From NCBI RefSeq assembly GCF_003461245.1, contig NZ_QTWS01000021.1, positions 1 through 64,000 on the forward strand: 64,000 nucleotides of DNA. Direction: 5' to 3'. Positions 1 through 8,336 of this stretch are shown here, in pieces (within the stretch, counting starts at the first letter, position 1; each line of letters opens with the position of its first letter). The position numbers and the translations under genes were made by a program. The stretch is from Blautia sp. AF19-10LB (lineage in GTDB: Bacteria > Bacillota > Clostridia > Lachnospirales > Lachnospiraceae). The notes beneath the pieces are model-generated. The model saw nothing but the letters and a program-made list of their open reading frames with translations. It did no database searches and was not told the origin of the DNA.

Positions 1-63
1 AAACACTAAAAAATCCTTGATTTTCAAGGAAAAAAGACTTGACTATATAGGGAGGAAAACGAA

Positions 64-141
64 ATGAAAAGATTTAAAGCATACGTCAACTACCTCATGA
101 ACTTCTATGCCAACTACTTCAGAATTTACCGCTATATGTAA
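64..141 (+). CDS. 25-residue cationic, tyrosine-rich small peptide
   Basis: ATG with a strong ribosome binding site (GGGAGG about 8 bases upstream) and TAA at 139-141. The product begins MKRFKAYVNY and ends YFRIYRYM. It is rich in Tyr, Phe, Arg and Lys, has no acidic residue and no obvious signal peptide. The family is not recognised. A hairpin starts one base after the stop. It could be a small membrane-active or regulatory peptide, or the translated start of a lost gene. The good RBS is the main support. Confidence 0.4.
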   Translation: MKRFKAYVNYLMNFYANYFRIYRYM

Positions 142-142
142 A

Positions 143-170
143 GGACATTCCTGCCATCACAGGAATGTCC
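143..170. repeat. Perfect 11-bp hairpin after the small peptide
   Basis: GGACATTCCTG (143-153) and CAGGAATGTCC (160-170) are perfect inverted repeats with a 6-base loop. No T-run follows on either strand, so it is not a canonical intrinsic terminator. It may stabilise the 3' end of the peptide mRNA. Confidence 0.5.
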
Positions 171-311
171 AATACGGAAACCCAGTTTCAATGTTTTCCC
201 TTATTATACTCTAATTTAGTTGCATTTGTACATGAACAGGATTCTCGAAAACATAGACAAAATTGAACAGAATTATGAAAATACTCTTACCAAGTTTTTT
301 GATTTGTCCAA

Positions 312-425
312 TTAATAATCTCTGAATTTCCATACATCTGATGGATTTGCATTTTTCATCCTCAGCATTCTTTGAAGCTGCTCTTCTGTAAACCACAGAT
401 CGTGCAGTATTTTTCCGAAATATAG
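312..425 (-). pseudogene. C-terminal gene remnant, family unknown
   Basis: One minus-strand frame reads as natural protein (KILHDLWFTEEQLQRMLRMK, then a short tail ending in KFRDY) and stops at TAA (314-312). Upstream it runs into a TAG with no start codon. The composition (amphipathic helix with EEQLQRMLRM) suggests the tail of a lost gene. An overlapping 61-codon frame (211-396) looks less like protein. Function unknown. Confidence 0.3.
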
Positions 426-435
426 AGGCTAGATA

Positions 436-915
436 TCAGACCGCTTCATTGCAATTATAAACTGTTGATTTACCAAGATTATTTACATATACGGTAATCA
501 AGTCGCCTTTCTTAAGATCCGGCTTTTCCCATACCAAACGGCTTTTATGATAATACACTTTATCATGATATGTAAAACTATACAAAATCCTGTATGGAAT
601 CTGTCTTCTATATCTTGTGTATTTTTGCAAATATACTTTTTCTACCAAGCCCTTCACTTTTGTACCATTTTCGATTAATTGTAAATGTAATTTATCAAGC
701 TTTGCAGTATAAATTCCAAGAGCAGCACTTATTATACACAAAAGCACTCCCGTTATAGAAAACACTGTTCCCAACATATCTGGATTCTGAATGCCTGAGT
801 TTACTGCTGGTTTTAATATCCCAAGAAAACTTAAGACACCGGAAACAAGAAAGAATATTCCTATCCAAAAGAAGATAACTCTCAATAAATCTTCTGTATA
901 ATTAAGTTTTTTCAT
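436..915 (-). CDS. Two-TM membrane protein with DUF3592-like domain
   Basis: About 159 residues. I start at the ATG at 915 (MKKLNYTED), which follows GTGGAG at good spacing, rather than the ATG 7 codons upstream. Two hydrophobic segments near the N-terminus (about residues 13-35 and 50-70) are followed by a soluble C-terminal beta-rich domain with the pattern IPYRILYSFTYHDKVYYHKS and KKGDLITVYVN, typical of DUF3592-type membrane-anchored domains. Role unknown. It sits among other small membrane and zinc-ribbon genes. Confidence 0.6.
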   Translation of the reverse strand: MKKLNYTEDLLRVIFFWIGIFFLVSGVLSFLGILKPAVNSGIQNPDMLGTVFSITGVLLCIISAALGIYTAKLDKLHLQLIENGTKVKGLVEKVYLQKYTRYRRQIPYRILYSFTYHDKVYYHKSRLVWEKPDLKKGDLITVYVNNLGKSTVYNCNEAV

Positions 916-976
916 ATTTATTTTCTCCACAAGCATTCCATCAAAATTTTTTATCCTGTTTCAATCATATCTAATT

Positions 977-1171
977 TTACTTCAATTTAGTTAAATCCTC
1001 TAAATACATTTCTGTATGTCCACACTCTGGACAGACTGCAACTTTAACATCATCTATAGTTGTCGTTTTTTGTTTTTCATCTACATCTACAACGATCCCA
1101 TAGCCACCGCCATTAACTTTAAGTCTTAAATCCGCTCTCATGACTGTTCCACACTTTTCGCATTTTCTCAT
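977..1171 (-). CDS. Small zinc-ribbon protein
   Basis: 64 residues with two CxxC knuckles, CEKC near residue 4 and CPECG near residue 47, enclosing a short beta-rich stretch. This is a zinc-ribbon fold of the kind often called nucleic-acid-binding protein in Clostridia. RBS AGGA precedes the ATG. Substrate unknown. It lies between a membrane protein and a lipoprotein gene on the same strand. Confidence 0.65.
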   Translation of the reverse strand: MRKCEKCGTVMRADLRLKVNGGGYGIVVDVDEKQKTTTIDDVKVAVCPECGHTEMYLEDLTKLK

Positions 1172-1251
1172 TGCTGTCCTCCAAATATATGTTTCGCTTT
1201 CCTATTTTTCTTACTATATAATAGCAGACAAAATATTAACCACTGAATGAT

Positions 1252-1632
1252 CTACCGTTCATACGATGCAATGATTTCCTTACTATCCGCTATTTTATAA
1301 TCAAGCGTTTCCAAATTACCAATCAAATCAAATGTCATATCCGCATTAACTTGCAATTCATCTTCAATCTTAACTGCAGACGGCTCAACTTTTAGAAATA
1401 CTGTTAATCCATAAGGCTTCGTTTCAGACTGTATCTGTATGCTATCATAAGAATATCCTTCCGGATACTCTTGCCCACTTACAATATTTATAACATTCGA
1501 AGAATCTCCTACATAATCTGTCTTATACTGTGACAGGTCAGGAATCTCGTACAGTTCTTCTTTTCTGCCACATGCAGAAAGCAATATTGCTGATACCGTA
1601 AATAAAATAATTGGAATTACTTTTTTCATCAT
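1252..1632 (-). CDS. DUF4825-type lipoprotein
   Basis: 126 residues from the ATG at 1632, placed after GAGGAG; a start 6 codons upstream is possible. It has a lipoprotein signal peptide ending LLSACGRK, with Cys21 as the lipidation site. The mature part has TDYVGDSSNVINIV followed by YPEGYSYDSIQIQ, the hallmark of DUF4825, often found in BlaR1 C-termini and stand-alone lipoproteins. Acts on the outer face of the membrane; ligand unknown. Confidence 0.65.
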   Translation of the reverse strand: MMKKVIPIILFTVSAILLSACGRKEELYEIPDLSQYKTDYVGDSSNVINIVSGQEYPEGYSYDSIQIQSETKPYGLTVFLKVEPSAVKIEDELQVNADMTFDLIGNLETLDYKIADSKEIIASYER

Positions 1633-1724
1633 GAACCAGCTCCTCTTCACACTTTGATATAAAACAGCCTGCCCAATGAACCAGAAACTGCCATATATTT
1701 GCTTCTTTATTTATAGATCAGCCT

Positions 1725-2057
1725 TTAAACAAACGAAGCATAAATCATAAAAATTTCTGCAATCAAAATAGTTCCTAAAACACAATCAATCATCAGGTTA
1801 TATTGACCAACTGTTAGCCAAGTTTTCGAATGCATCAGAACATACTTTACACTTTTTATACCACTCAAGATCGTAACTGTCAGAAGAAGTATCGGCATTA
1901 AAAAAATTTCCATCTTATTGCCAAAGTCATCTGCTGCTCCATTTCCAGCAAAGTGAACAGGAATAATCTCCGGTAAGAAAAAGAAGCTTATTATTGCAAT
2001 CGCAATTCCAACGATGCAAATTCCCCATGTTAATTTCCTGCTGCTTATACCATCCAT
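1725..2057 (-). CDS. DUF1648 membrane protein (SdpI-like N-terminal domain)
   Basis: 110 residues with three hydrophobic segments. The first ends in the motif IPVHFAGNGAADDFGNK, the signature of DUF1648, which forms the N-terminal part of SdpI-type immunity proteins and peptidases. Only the DUF1648 half plus about two helices is present. Role unknown; an immunity function is only suggested by the family. Confidence 0.6.
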   Translation of the reverse strand: MDGISSRKLTWGICIVGIAIAIISFFFLPEIIPVHFAGNGAADDFGNKMEIFLMPILLLTVTILSGIKSVKYVLMHSKTWLTVGQYNLMIDCVLGTILIAEIFMIYASFV

Positions 2058-2116
2058 AACAGTGCCTTCCTCTCATATGTCAGATACTGGTATTTACTCA
2101 AAGCCCTCTAATAAGC

Positions 2117-2305
2117 TTACTTTTTGAGCAATTCTATAACAACCCAGCATGTAGCTATTGTTTGCATCAGAAAAACGAAATCACACACATATTTCATTCC
2201 AAATTTCATAGAAGAGCTCCCAATCAATCCAAAACCTATGTAAGTCGCACCTATGCTGAATATCAAAGCCAGAATACAAATAAGTACCTTATATTCTTTT
2301 TTCAT
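2117..2305 (-). CDS. Small two-TM membrane protein
   Basis: 62 residues from the ATG at 2305, preceded by a strong GGAGG site. Two hydrophobic stretches (about residues 5-25 and 38-58) with a Lys-rich N-terminus and a LLKK end. No family recognised. It follows the DUF1648 gene on the same strand and may share its transcript. Confidence 0.5.
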   Translation of the reverse strand: MKKEYKVLICILALIFSIGATYIGFGLIGSSSMKFGMKYVCDFVFLMQTIATCWVVIELLKK

Positions 2306-2363
2306 ATCCCTTTCCTCCCACATCTACATTAATTTGTTGATAAAGATTTAAGGTTCCATATTT

Positions 2364-3341
2364 CTATTTTACATGAAGAATATGCTGCCTTGCCTCATCC
2401 GGAACGATATCTAATAAATATGTTTCCTTAGAAGAAATTTTTTCAAGAAACTCATCCAGTAAATTTTCTTCCTTACCTTCTGCTATTGGCAGAAGTTCCT
2501 CATACAAAACTGTAGGAATTCCAATAGAATACTTTTCTTCCTCATATACGAGTGAACCAAATGTCCAGTTTTCTTGTTCCTCCGGACATAATTCCATGAT
2601 TAACTCAACGATCGGCAAATAATGATACATTTGTAGAAAACTTAAATTGACTTTTATCTGTGTCGTTCCACCCTCTGGGTCTTTTTCCGTTATCTCTATT
2701 CTCTTTCCTGTTACGGTCATTACAACTAAAGAATTTTTTGGAAGTTTTCCATTTATCTTATCTATTGATTTTGCTTGAATATAACCACGTTCCATAGCAT
2801 TTGAACTATAAGTGCTATAACCTTTTGATTCGAAAACACCATAATAACGGTTCGAATTGTTTATTGCTATTAGATCCGGTGATTTGTATGTAGTTTTTCC
2901 ATTAGCTGAAAGAAATCGATGTTTTTCTATGGGTGACTGTGAACTGAGTTTTAATACCATTGATAAATGAACCATATACTCATAACCATATTTTTTCTTT
3001 CCAAGTACCGTAGTAAGTATCATTCCAATCCAATAATTAATTGCACCAATTTCTGTACTATCCAAATAGACTTTTCTTGCAGGATCGAATAAAAGTTCTC
3101 CATTTGGCGATAAAGCAACATATGTTTCAAACAGTTTAATTTTGAAATATATCTCCTCTTTACGATTTCTTTTGTTCGCCTTGTTCAAATATATATCTGG
3201 CATCCCAGCTGACACAATAGCATCCATTAGTTCCACTCCGGTAAATGACAATGTTCCATTGCTTCTTTTATTGTGGTCAGAAATTTTTCCAGGTTCCAGA
3301 TACAAATCTATATAGTAAATATCTCCACGTTTTATCTTCAT
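2364..3341 (-). CDS. Hypothetical protein with candidate PD-(D/E)XK nuclease core
   Basis: 325 residues, no signal peptide or TM segment. In the middle is SPDLIAINNSNRYYGVFESK followed by GYS: PD, then about 14 residues later a beta strand with ExK. This spacing fits the catalytic core of PD-(D/E)XK nucleases. The rest is not recognised. It stands alone without a methyltransferase or second subunit. The nuclease assignment is inference from one motif; it could equally be a non-catalytic relative. Confidence 0.5.
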   Translation of the reverse strand: MKIKRGDIYYIDLYLEPGKISDHNKRSNGTLSFTGVELMDAIVSAGMPDIYLNKANKRNRKEEIYFKIKLFETYVALSPNGELLFDPARKVYLDSTEIGAINYWIGMILTTVLGKKKYGYEYMVHLSMVLKLSSQSPIEKHRFLSANGKTTYKSPDLIAINNSNRYYGVFESKGYSTYSSNAMERGYIQAKSIDKINGKLPKNSLVVMTVTGKRIEITEKDPEGGTTQIKVNLSFLQMYHYLPIVELIMELCPEEQENWTFGSLVYEEEKYSIGIPTVLYEELLPIAEGKEENLLDEFLEKISSKETYLLDIVPDEARQHILHVK

Positions 3342-3429
3342 TGCCTAATTTCTCACAATTAATCATAGTTAAATTTAATTAGTTCCCATATCTATCACAT
3401 AAATCATATTTTTCAAAGAATTAAAAATC

Positions 3430-3633
3430 TCAATATTCGTAAGAAACAATAATCTTTCTGCAAAAATCACAATTATAGGCAGCTATGCGGTCTCCAGATA
3501 TCCTTGCTGCCAACTCTGGATCCGTATTTAACCGCAAACTCTCAGAGCCTTCTTTCCACTCCAGTCCTGCCCCTGCACCAACCGCATGCAACTGACCCTT
3601 TCGCATTTTTCCTTCACAATATGGACATCTCAT
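3430..3633 (-). CDS. Zinc-ribbon protein of the PF20097 type
   Basis: About 67 residues. It starts MRCPYCEGKMRKGQL and ends with CDFCRKIIVSYEY, giving two CxxC pairs. The middle GLEWKEGSE matches small Firmicute proteins with a PF20097 zinc ribbon. The ATG at 3633 or a GTG two codons earlier could be the start; AGGAG lies upstream. Function unknown. Confidence 0.6.
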   Translation of the reverse strand: MRCPYCEGKMRKGQLHAVGAGAGLEWKEGSESLRLNTDPELAARISGDRIAAYNCDFCRKIIVSYEY

Positions 3634-3733
3634 ATTCACGTCATCTCCTTTAAGTAATTAAAGTTCCTCTTGTTCCCGAGAATTATCCTGTTCCTGGATA
3701 GCTTGTATATCTTCTTTCGAATATAATTTTTGC

Positions 3734-4066
3734 CTAAATGTTCTTTTCTATTTTTTCTCGTTTCATACGTTCTTTCATCAATAAAACAAATTGAACGGTC
3801 CATATTACACACGCTGCAAAACACCCGATTCCACTGTATAATAAATCTATGGCTGCACCGGCTACAAATGGCAGTGCCATCCACATCATCCGATTTCCAT
3901 ATACTCTGCACATTTCTTTTTCATCATACTGTTTTCGTTCTTCCGTAGATTTCATATTATAGCCAGATAAAAATGCAGCGGCCTTTCCATTTGATTTTAC
4001 AAAACTGATTCCAAATAAAAACATAATCACTGCCATTCCCAAATCAAAGATAACACAGATTATCAT
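3734..4066 (-). CDS. DUF3784 membrane protein
   Basis: 110 residues from the ATG at 4066, chosen because GAGGTG lies 7 bases upstream; the frame is open further up. An N-terminal TM helix is followed by FLSGYNMKSTEERKQYDEKE, the DUF3784 signature, then two more TM segments and a basic tail. Small integral membrane protein of unknown role, common in Clostridia. An intrinsic terminator lies just upstream. Confidence 0.7.
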   Translation of the reverse strand: MIICVIFDLGMAVIMFLFGISFVKSNGKAAAFLSGYNMKSTEERKQYDEKEMCRVYGNRMMWMALPFVAGAAIDLLYSGIGCFAACVIWTVQFVLLMKERMKREKIEKNI

Positions 4067-4101
4067 TGTAGACACCTCACTTCCCACTCTGGCTATCAAA
4101 T

Positions 4102-4143
4102 AAAAAAAGCCAAACACAACAGTAAAACTTATTATGTTTGGCT
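4102..4143 (-). terminator. Intrinsic terminator (minus strand)
   Basis: AGCCAAACA (4108-4116) pairs with TGTTTGGCT (4135-4143). Read on the minus strand, the stem is followed by seven T residues. It would stop transcripts from the ABC exporter operon upstream or attenuate the DUF3784 gene. Confidence 0.65.
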
Positions 4144-4459
4144 AGGTCAACTTGTTATTTTTTTATCACTTCTTATGGTTGTATTATACTATATATTTCT
4201 CTATAGTGAAACAATTTTTTATATTATTTTTTATATTATTTTTTATTTTAATATTATATTTCTACTATCATTAATTTTTCAGATATTTTCAACACATAAC
4301 CAATGCTATTAGCTACAATATTTCCGGAAAATTCATCATAGGTTTGTGTTGCCACAAAGAAACGGCAGCTCTGAAAATCAAAGTCGCCGTTCTAAATTGT
4401 CTGCTTTTTCTTTTGCCGTCGTGCGGCAGATAATCAATTCGTTCTATTTTGAACTTCTT
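4144..4459. other. AT-rich intergenic stretch
   Basis: No gene seen. 4210-4260 is a run of repeated ATTATTTTTTAT-like sequence. AACGGC (4361-4366) and GCCGTT (4386-4391) could form a weak hairpin after the exporter operon, without a clear T-run. Confidence 0.5.
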
Positions 4460-5704
4460 TTATGCTACCTGATGTCTGCAATAGGAATGAATCGCCAAGA
4501 ATGTAAACACAAATAATTCCATTCCTGCCGAAATCAAAATAACATGCGGTGTCCAGAAACTCATTCCACCGATATTCAGATAATTGAAATTTGCAAGCTG
4601 ACAAAGGAAATTGTTCTGCATACCAATTCCGGCAGATGGAAGTATGGTAGAGAGCCATGTTGCTCCTCCCATCGCCACATAAGCAAAAAGCGGCATGAGA
4701 AGAACTACAATAGAGATCAGCAAAACTGTCAATGTGTCTTTACATTTTGCAGACAGGAACAACGTACAGCTAACCGTTGCTAATACAGAAAGTAAGCCCG
4801 CTGCTGCGAGAATGATCTGCAACTGCCCCAGATTGATATTTGGCAGGTTAATGATAGAGAATCGCATCTGAAACGATGTTTTTAAGCAATCCGTCCCGAA
4901 CGCTGCATCTAAAATCAGAATGTGTACCGTGATCCCGACAAGGAAAGTAACAACGAAAAGTGTAAATGCCGCCAGAATTTTGGTAATTGCTAATTGTTTA
5001 TGCCCGTATTTGGTGGTTCGCAGGATGCTGTCACCGCCCGTTTGATATTCTCCGGCAAAAGTAGGAGCTGCGATTGCCACGCACAAAATAGCAAGGAACA
5101 AAATATAAAACTCAATATAATCAAATGCATCTTTAGAAATTCCAGAATGAAGATAAAATGGCGTATCAAGTTCTGAATATTTTTCAAGAGCTTTCTGCTG
5201 TGCGGTTTTGTTTTCTCTTTGCTCGTTCCGCATGACATCCTGTAAATGTTCTGCGCACTTTTCATAATAGGCTCCGTCAATGTCATTCGGGTCAATATCC
5301 ATTAAATCAGCACCAATGCCTGTTAATGGATCAGCAAACGCTTCGGACAGACCATTCAGCCAGGAACGGATCGGGACGATTTTTTCAATATATACAGCCA
5401 GAGGAAAGCCATCTTCCTCGACCGGCCCATATTCTCGAACGCAGCTTTGATAAGTTTCCAAAGCCGATTTGATCCTATCCGGGGTCACTTCACCAGCGGA
5501 TGTTTTATAAAAATCCTTTTTATACTTGATAGCTGCCAAGCCATCTAATTCTGTAACCGTGCCATCTTCGTTTGGACGGTTGATACCCTCAAATGAAATA
5601 GGCAGGTATGCCATGGCTACGGAAAGCAAAAGTGCGATTGCAAGTAAAATCAGGGCGCGCCGTGACTTCAAAATACGTTTTAGTTCAAGTCTAAAGAGCC
5701 GCAT
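4460..5704 (-). CDS. ABC-2 type exporter permease
   Basis: 414 residues from the ATG at 5704, which sits one base after the stop of the ATPase gene and uses the GGAGG inside that gene's end. The frame is open further upstream, but the start MRLFRLELKRILKSRR is the usual N-terminus of these permeases. One TM helix (about 17-35), a large extracytoplasmic loop of about 150 residues, then five or more TM helices. Partner of the adjacent ATPase; probably exports a lipid or peptide (bacitracin-type), substrate unknown. Confidence 0.8.
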   Translation of the reverse strand: MRLFRLELKRILKSRRALILLAIALLLSVAMAYLPISFEGINRPNEDGTVTELDGLAAIKYKKDFYKTSAGEVTPDRIKSALETYQSCVREYGPVEEDGFPLAVYIEKIVPIRSWLNGLSEAFADPLTGIGADLMDIDPNDIDGAYYEKCAEHLQDVMRNEQRENKTAQQKALEKYSELDTPFYLHSGISKDAFDYIEFYILFLAILCVAIAAPTFAGEYQTGGDSILRTTKYGHKQLAITKILAAFTLFVVTFLVGITVHILILDAAFGTDCLKTSFQMRFSIINLPNINLGQLQIILAAAGLLSVLATVSCTLFLSAKCKDTLTVLLISIVVLLMPLFAYVAMGGATWLSTILPSAGIGMQNNFLCQLANFNYLNIGGMSFWTPHVILISAGMELFVFTFLAIHSYCRHQVA

Positions 5705-5705
5705 A

Positions 5706-6593
5706 TTATCTGTCCTCCTTTTCCAAGTCTGTCTGCGGGAACAACCACAGATACAGATCTTCCAATCGTGGCTCCGTTGTAACAGACCCATCAATTTTCG
5801 AATGTTCAGACAGATAACGAATAGAAACCTGATTGTGATCTTCTCCTCGCTGATTGATAATGCGCAGCCGCATTTCACATTCCGGCAGCTTTGAGGCCGG
5901 AATTGCGCAATTCCAAACCTTGCCCTCAATTTGCTTGACGAGTTCTGCGGTGGTTCCTACGTCAACAATTTCTCCGGCTTTCATAATTGCGTTGCGCGTA
6001 GAAATATATTCTATGTCAGATACGATATGGGTGGAAATCAACACGATTCGATCATGCGAAAACTCGGAAATGAAATTCCGCAGACGCACACGCTCTCCGG
6101 GATCAAGTCCTGCTGTCGGTTCGTCCATGACAAGTATCTCTGGGTCGTTCAACATAGCCTGCGCAATACCAACACGACGCTTCATGCCGCCTGACAGATT
6201 GGAGATTTTTTTCTTTTTCACATCGGAGAGCGAAAGAATGTCCAACAAATAATTGATCTTTTTGGTAGTTGCCCTTGTAGGAATATCTTTCAGCGCAGCC
6301 ATATACTCCAAATAATCTTTGACCGTAAAATCCCGGTGATACCCAAAATCCTGCGGCAGAAAGCCAAACTTGCTTCGGTAGACTTCACCTAACTCTCGAA
6401 TGTCTTTTCCGTCATAGTAAACCGCTCCGTTGGTTGGTGTCATAATATCAGCAATCATGCGCATGAGCGTGGTTTTCCCTGCACCATTCGCCCCCAAAAG
6501 TCCCCAAACGCCGGGAGTCAACGTCAGATTGACATCATTTACTGCTGTTTTGTCTTTGAACTGCTTGCTTAAATGCTCTATTTTCAGTTCCAT
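5706..6593 (-). CDS. ABC transporter ATP-binding protein (BcrA-like)
   Basis: 295 residues. Walker A GANGAGKT near residue 35, signature LSGGMKRR near 133, Walker B ILVMDEP near 155, and a switch His in STHI. The C-terminal extension of about 90 residues is typical of BcrA/drug-export ATPases. AAAGGAG precedes the ATG. Forms an exporter with the permease downstream. It lies next to a VanRS-like sensor pair, but a terminator separates the two units. Confidence 0.85.
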   Translation of the reverse strand: MELKIEHLSKQFKDKTAVNDVNLTLTPGVWGLLGANGAGKTTLMRMIADIMTPTNGAVYYDGKDIRELGEVYRSKFGFLPQDFGYHRDFTVKDYLEYMAALKDIPTRATTKKINYLLDILSLSDVKKKKISNLSGGMKRRVGIAQAMLNDPEILVMDEPTAGLDPGERVRLRNFISEFSHDRIVLISTHIVSDIEYISTRNAIMKAGEIVDVGTTAELVKQIEGKVWNCAIPASKLPECEMRLRIINQRGEDHNQVSIRYLSEHSKIDGSVTTEPRLEDLYLWLFPQTDLEKEDR

Positions 6594-6629
6594 GCTTACA
6601 CTCCTTTCTTTTGCTTCAGCTGAACAATA

Positions 6630-6671
6630 AAAAGCCCTTGTTCGATATCATTGTACCGAACAAAGGCTTTT
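6630..6671 (-). terminator. Intrinsic terminator after the kinase operon
   Basis: AAAAGCC-C-TTGTTCG and CGAACAA-A-GGCTTTT form a long stem with a T-run on both strands. It ends the vanR-vanZ-vanS-like transcript before the ABC exporter genes. Confidence 0.75.
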
Positions 6672-6732
6672 CAATCTCAAAAATCACACGTTTAAATTCC
6701 TAAGTAATTCCTAAGATCACATTCTTATTTTC

Positions 6733-7797
6733 CTAAGCGGAAAGGGGTAATGTAATCACAAAGTCTATGGTTTCATTTTGACTGGATGCAGTAATCTTTC
6801 CACCATGTAAATGTATAATTTCTTCCGCAATAGAAAGGCCAAGCCCCGCACCACCTGTATTAGAAAGCCGAGCATCATCCAAGCGATTGAATTTTTCAAA
6901 TATACTGTTAAGCTGTTCCTGTGGAATTGTTTTTCCACGATTTTCAAAAGTGATCTGTATATCATGCTCTAACCGTTTGGCGGATATAGTGATCTCTGTC
7001 TGCGGGTAGCTATATGACGCTGCATTTCGTAAAAGGTTACTGAAAACTCTCGCCAGCTTTTCGGGATCAGCATTCACAGATAAGTTGTCCTCCGCAGTAA
7101 ATACCGCCGTGTTGCCATTTGCAGAGAGTGTCGGGTATATTTCATCTATTACCTGCGCAATCAAACAATGTAAATCTATATTTTCTTTTTTGATAATGAC
7201 CGTATGTGCATTGTACTTGGTAATTTCAAAAAGTTCATTGATGAGCTTTTCAAGGCGTTCTGCCTTATTCAACGCAACTTTTACATACTTTTCCTTTTGC
7301 TGTTCAGGCATGTCAGGGGCTTCATGGAGCAGGCTCAAATAGCCGATTACCGTTGTGAGAGGGGTGCGTATATCATGTGCCAGATACATAATAATTTCAT
7401 TTTTCTTTTCTTCTGCCTGCTTTGCAGCCCGTTTGCTCAACAGAACAGACATTTTGATTTGATTGAGTTGTGCCTCCAATTCTTTCAGTGGGTCAGACAA
7501 TGATACGGTATGATTGTTCTGCTCATAGACCGTTTGGGTCGCATCAATTACTTCATCCAGATAGCCCCACGGCTTTTTCCAATAGTAATTGAAAATACAT
7601 ACAAAGCCGATCATCAGATACAAAATAAAAAGCAGATCGAGCCGCCAGTAGAGCCATGCAAAAATACCGTTGTCAAATTTTGAAAAGATGTAGTCCAAAA
7701 TAAGGGTCAAACCATATCCAACAACGGTATAAACCAGCAATGATAGGTATAGGCGCACTTTAAGGCGCTTTTCTGTTGTCATTTCTTTCTTCGACAT
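6733..7797 (-). CDS. VanS-like sensor histidine kinase
   Basis: 354 residues from the ATG at 7797, preceded by AGGAGGTG. Two TM helices (about 20-38 and 53-71) with a very short outside loop, then a HisKA domain with phospho-acceptor His141 in YLAHDIRTPL and an HATPase domain with N box SNLLRNAASY and G box GGAGLGLSIA. The pattern fits VanS of vanE/vanG-type systems or related envelope sensors. It follows the VanZ-like gene by 13 bases and pairs with the regulator at 8337. Confidence 0.8.
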   Translation of the reverse strand: MSKKEMTTEKRLKVRLYLSLLVYTVVGYGLTLILDYIFSKFDNGIFAWLYWRLDLLFILYLMIGFVCIFNYYWKKPWGYLDEVIDATQTVYEQNNHTVSLSDPLKELEAQLNQIKMSVLLSKRAAKQAEEKKNEIIMYLAHDIRTPLTTVIGYLSLLHEAPDMPEQQKEKYVKVALNKAERLEKLINELFEITKYNAHTVIIKKENIDLHCLIAQVIDEIYPTLSANGNTAVFTAEDNLSVNADPEKLARVFSNLLRNAASYSYPQTEITISAKRLEHDIQITFENRGKTIPQEQLNSIFEKFNRLDDARLSNTGGAGLGLSIAEEIIHLHGGKITASSQNETIDFVITLPLSA

Positions 7798-7810
7798 GAG
7801 AATACACCTC

Positions 7811-8320
7811 CTACCGATTAGCAAACAGAAGAAAGCCAAGCAGGCCAATCACGACAACACTTACTATGCCTGCCAGAATGGAAAACAGTCTGTTTGCTTT
7901 TATTCTATTTCCGATTAACCGGGCTGCCATCGAATATACAGCAAGCCCCAAAAGACCACCTGCCGTATTTGTGAGTACATCAGTAATATCAGAACGTCCG
8001 ACTGCTAAGATATACTGCATAGTTTCCAATAAAAAACTTGTTCCAGCAATCAGCATGAACTTCACATATAATTTTGTTCTTGGCAGAAGCATTTGAAGAT
8101 AAATGCCCATAGGAACAAAAATCAAGAAATTTTCGAGTACCTCTGTTAAGTGAAATGCTGCTCCAATTTCCTTGTCATAGTGAAAAGGAATAAGGTTTAT
8201 ACTCCTTACTTTATCCAGATCACTGATTGAAAACTGTAGTTTGAACAGTATGATCCAAACCAGAAGTGCCAGATAAATTAAGAATAAAATAGTTGCCAAA
8301 CAATTTGATTTTCTCTTCAT
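7811..8320 (-). CDS. VanZ family membrane protein
   Basis: 169 residues from the ATG at 8320 (AAAGGAG upstream). Five TM segments. Conserved VanZ features are visible: NLIPFHY, LENFLIFVPMGIYL, and RSDITDVLTNTAGGLLG. VanZ proteins confer low-level teicoplanin or lipoglycopeptide tolerance. It lies between the regulator and kinase genes, so it probably belongs to the stimulus or response module. Confidence 0.8.
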   Translation of the reverse strand: MKRKSNCLATILFLIYLALLVWIILFKLQFSISDLDKVRSINLIPFHYDKEIGAAFHLTEVLENFLIFVPMGIYLQMLLPRTKLYVKFMLIAGTSFLLETMQYILAVGRSDITDVLTNTAGGLLGLAVYSMAARLIGNRIKANRLFSILAGIVSVVVIGLLGFLLFANR

Positions 8321-8336
8321 AGCGTTCTCCTTTCGC

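Noticed and set aside
15..29. Short inverted repeat CCTTGA-TTT-TCAAGG as a terminator
   Set aside because: Only 6 bp stem, flanked by A-rich sequence on both sides on the plus strand; too weak to call.
3636..3911. 91-codon minus-strand frame
   Set aside because: Overlaps the DUF3784 gene in another frame; only the DUF3784 frame has family motifs and an RBS.
5526..6252. Plus-strand frames opposite the ABC exporter
   Set aside because: Antisense shadows without RBS or recognisable domains.
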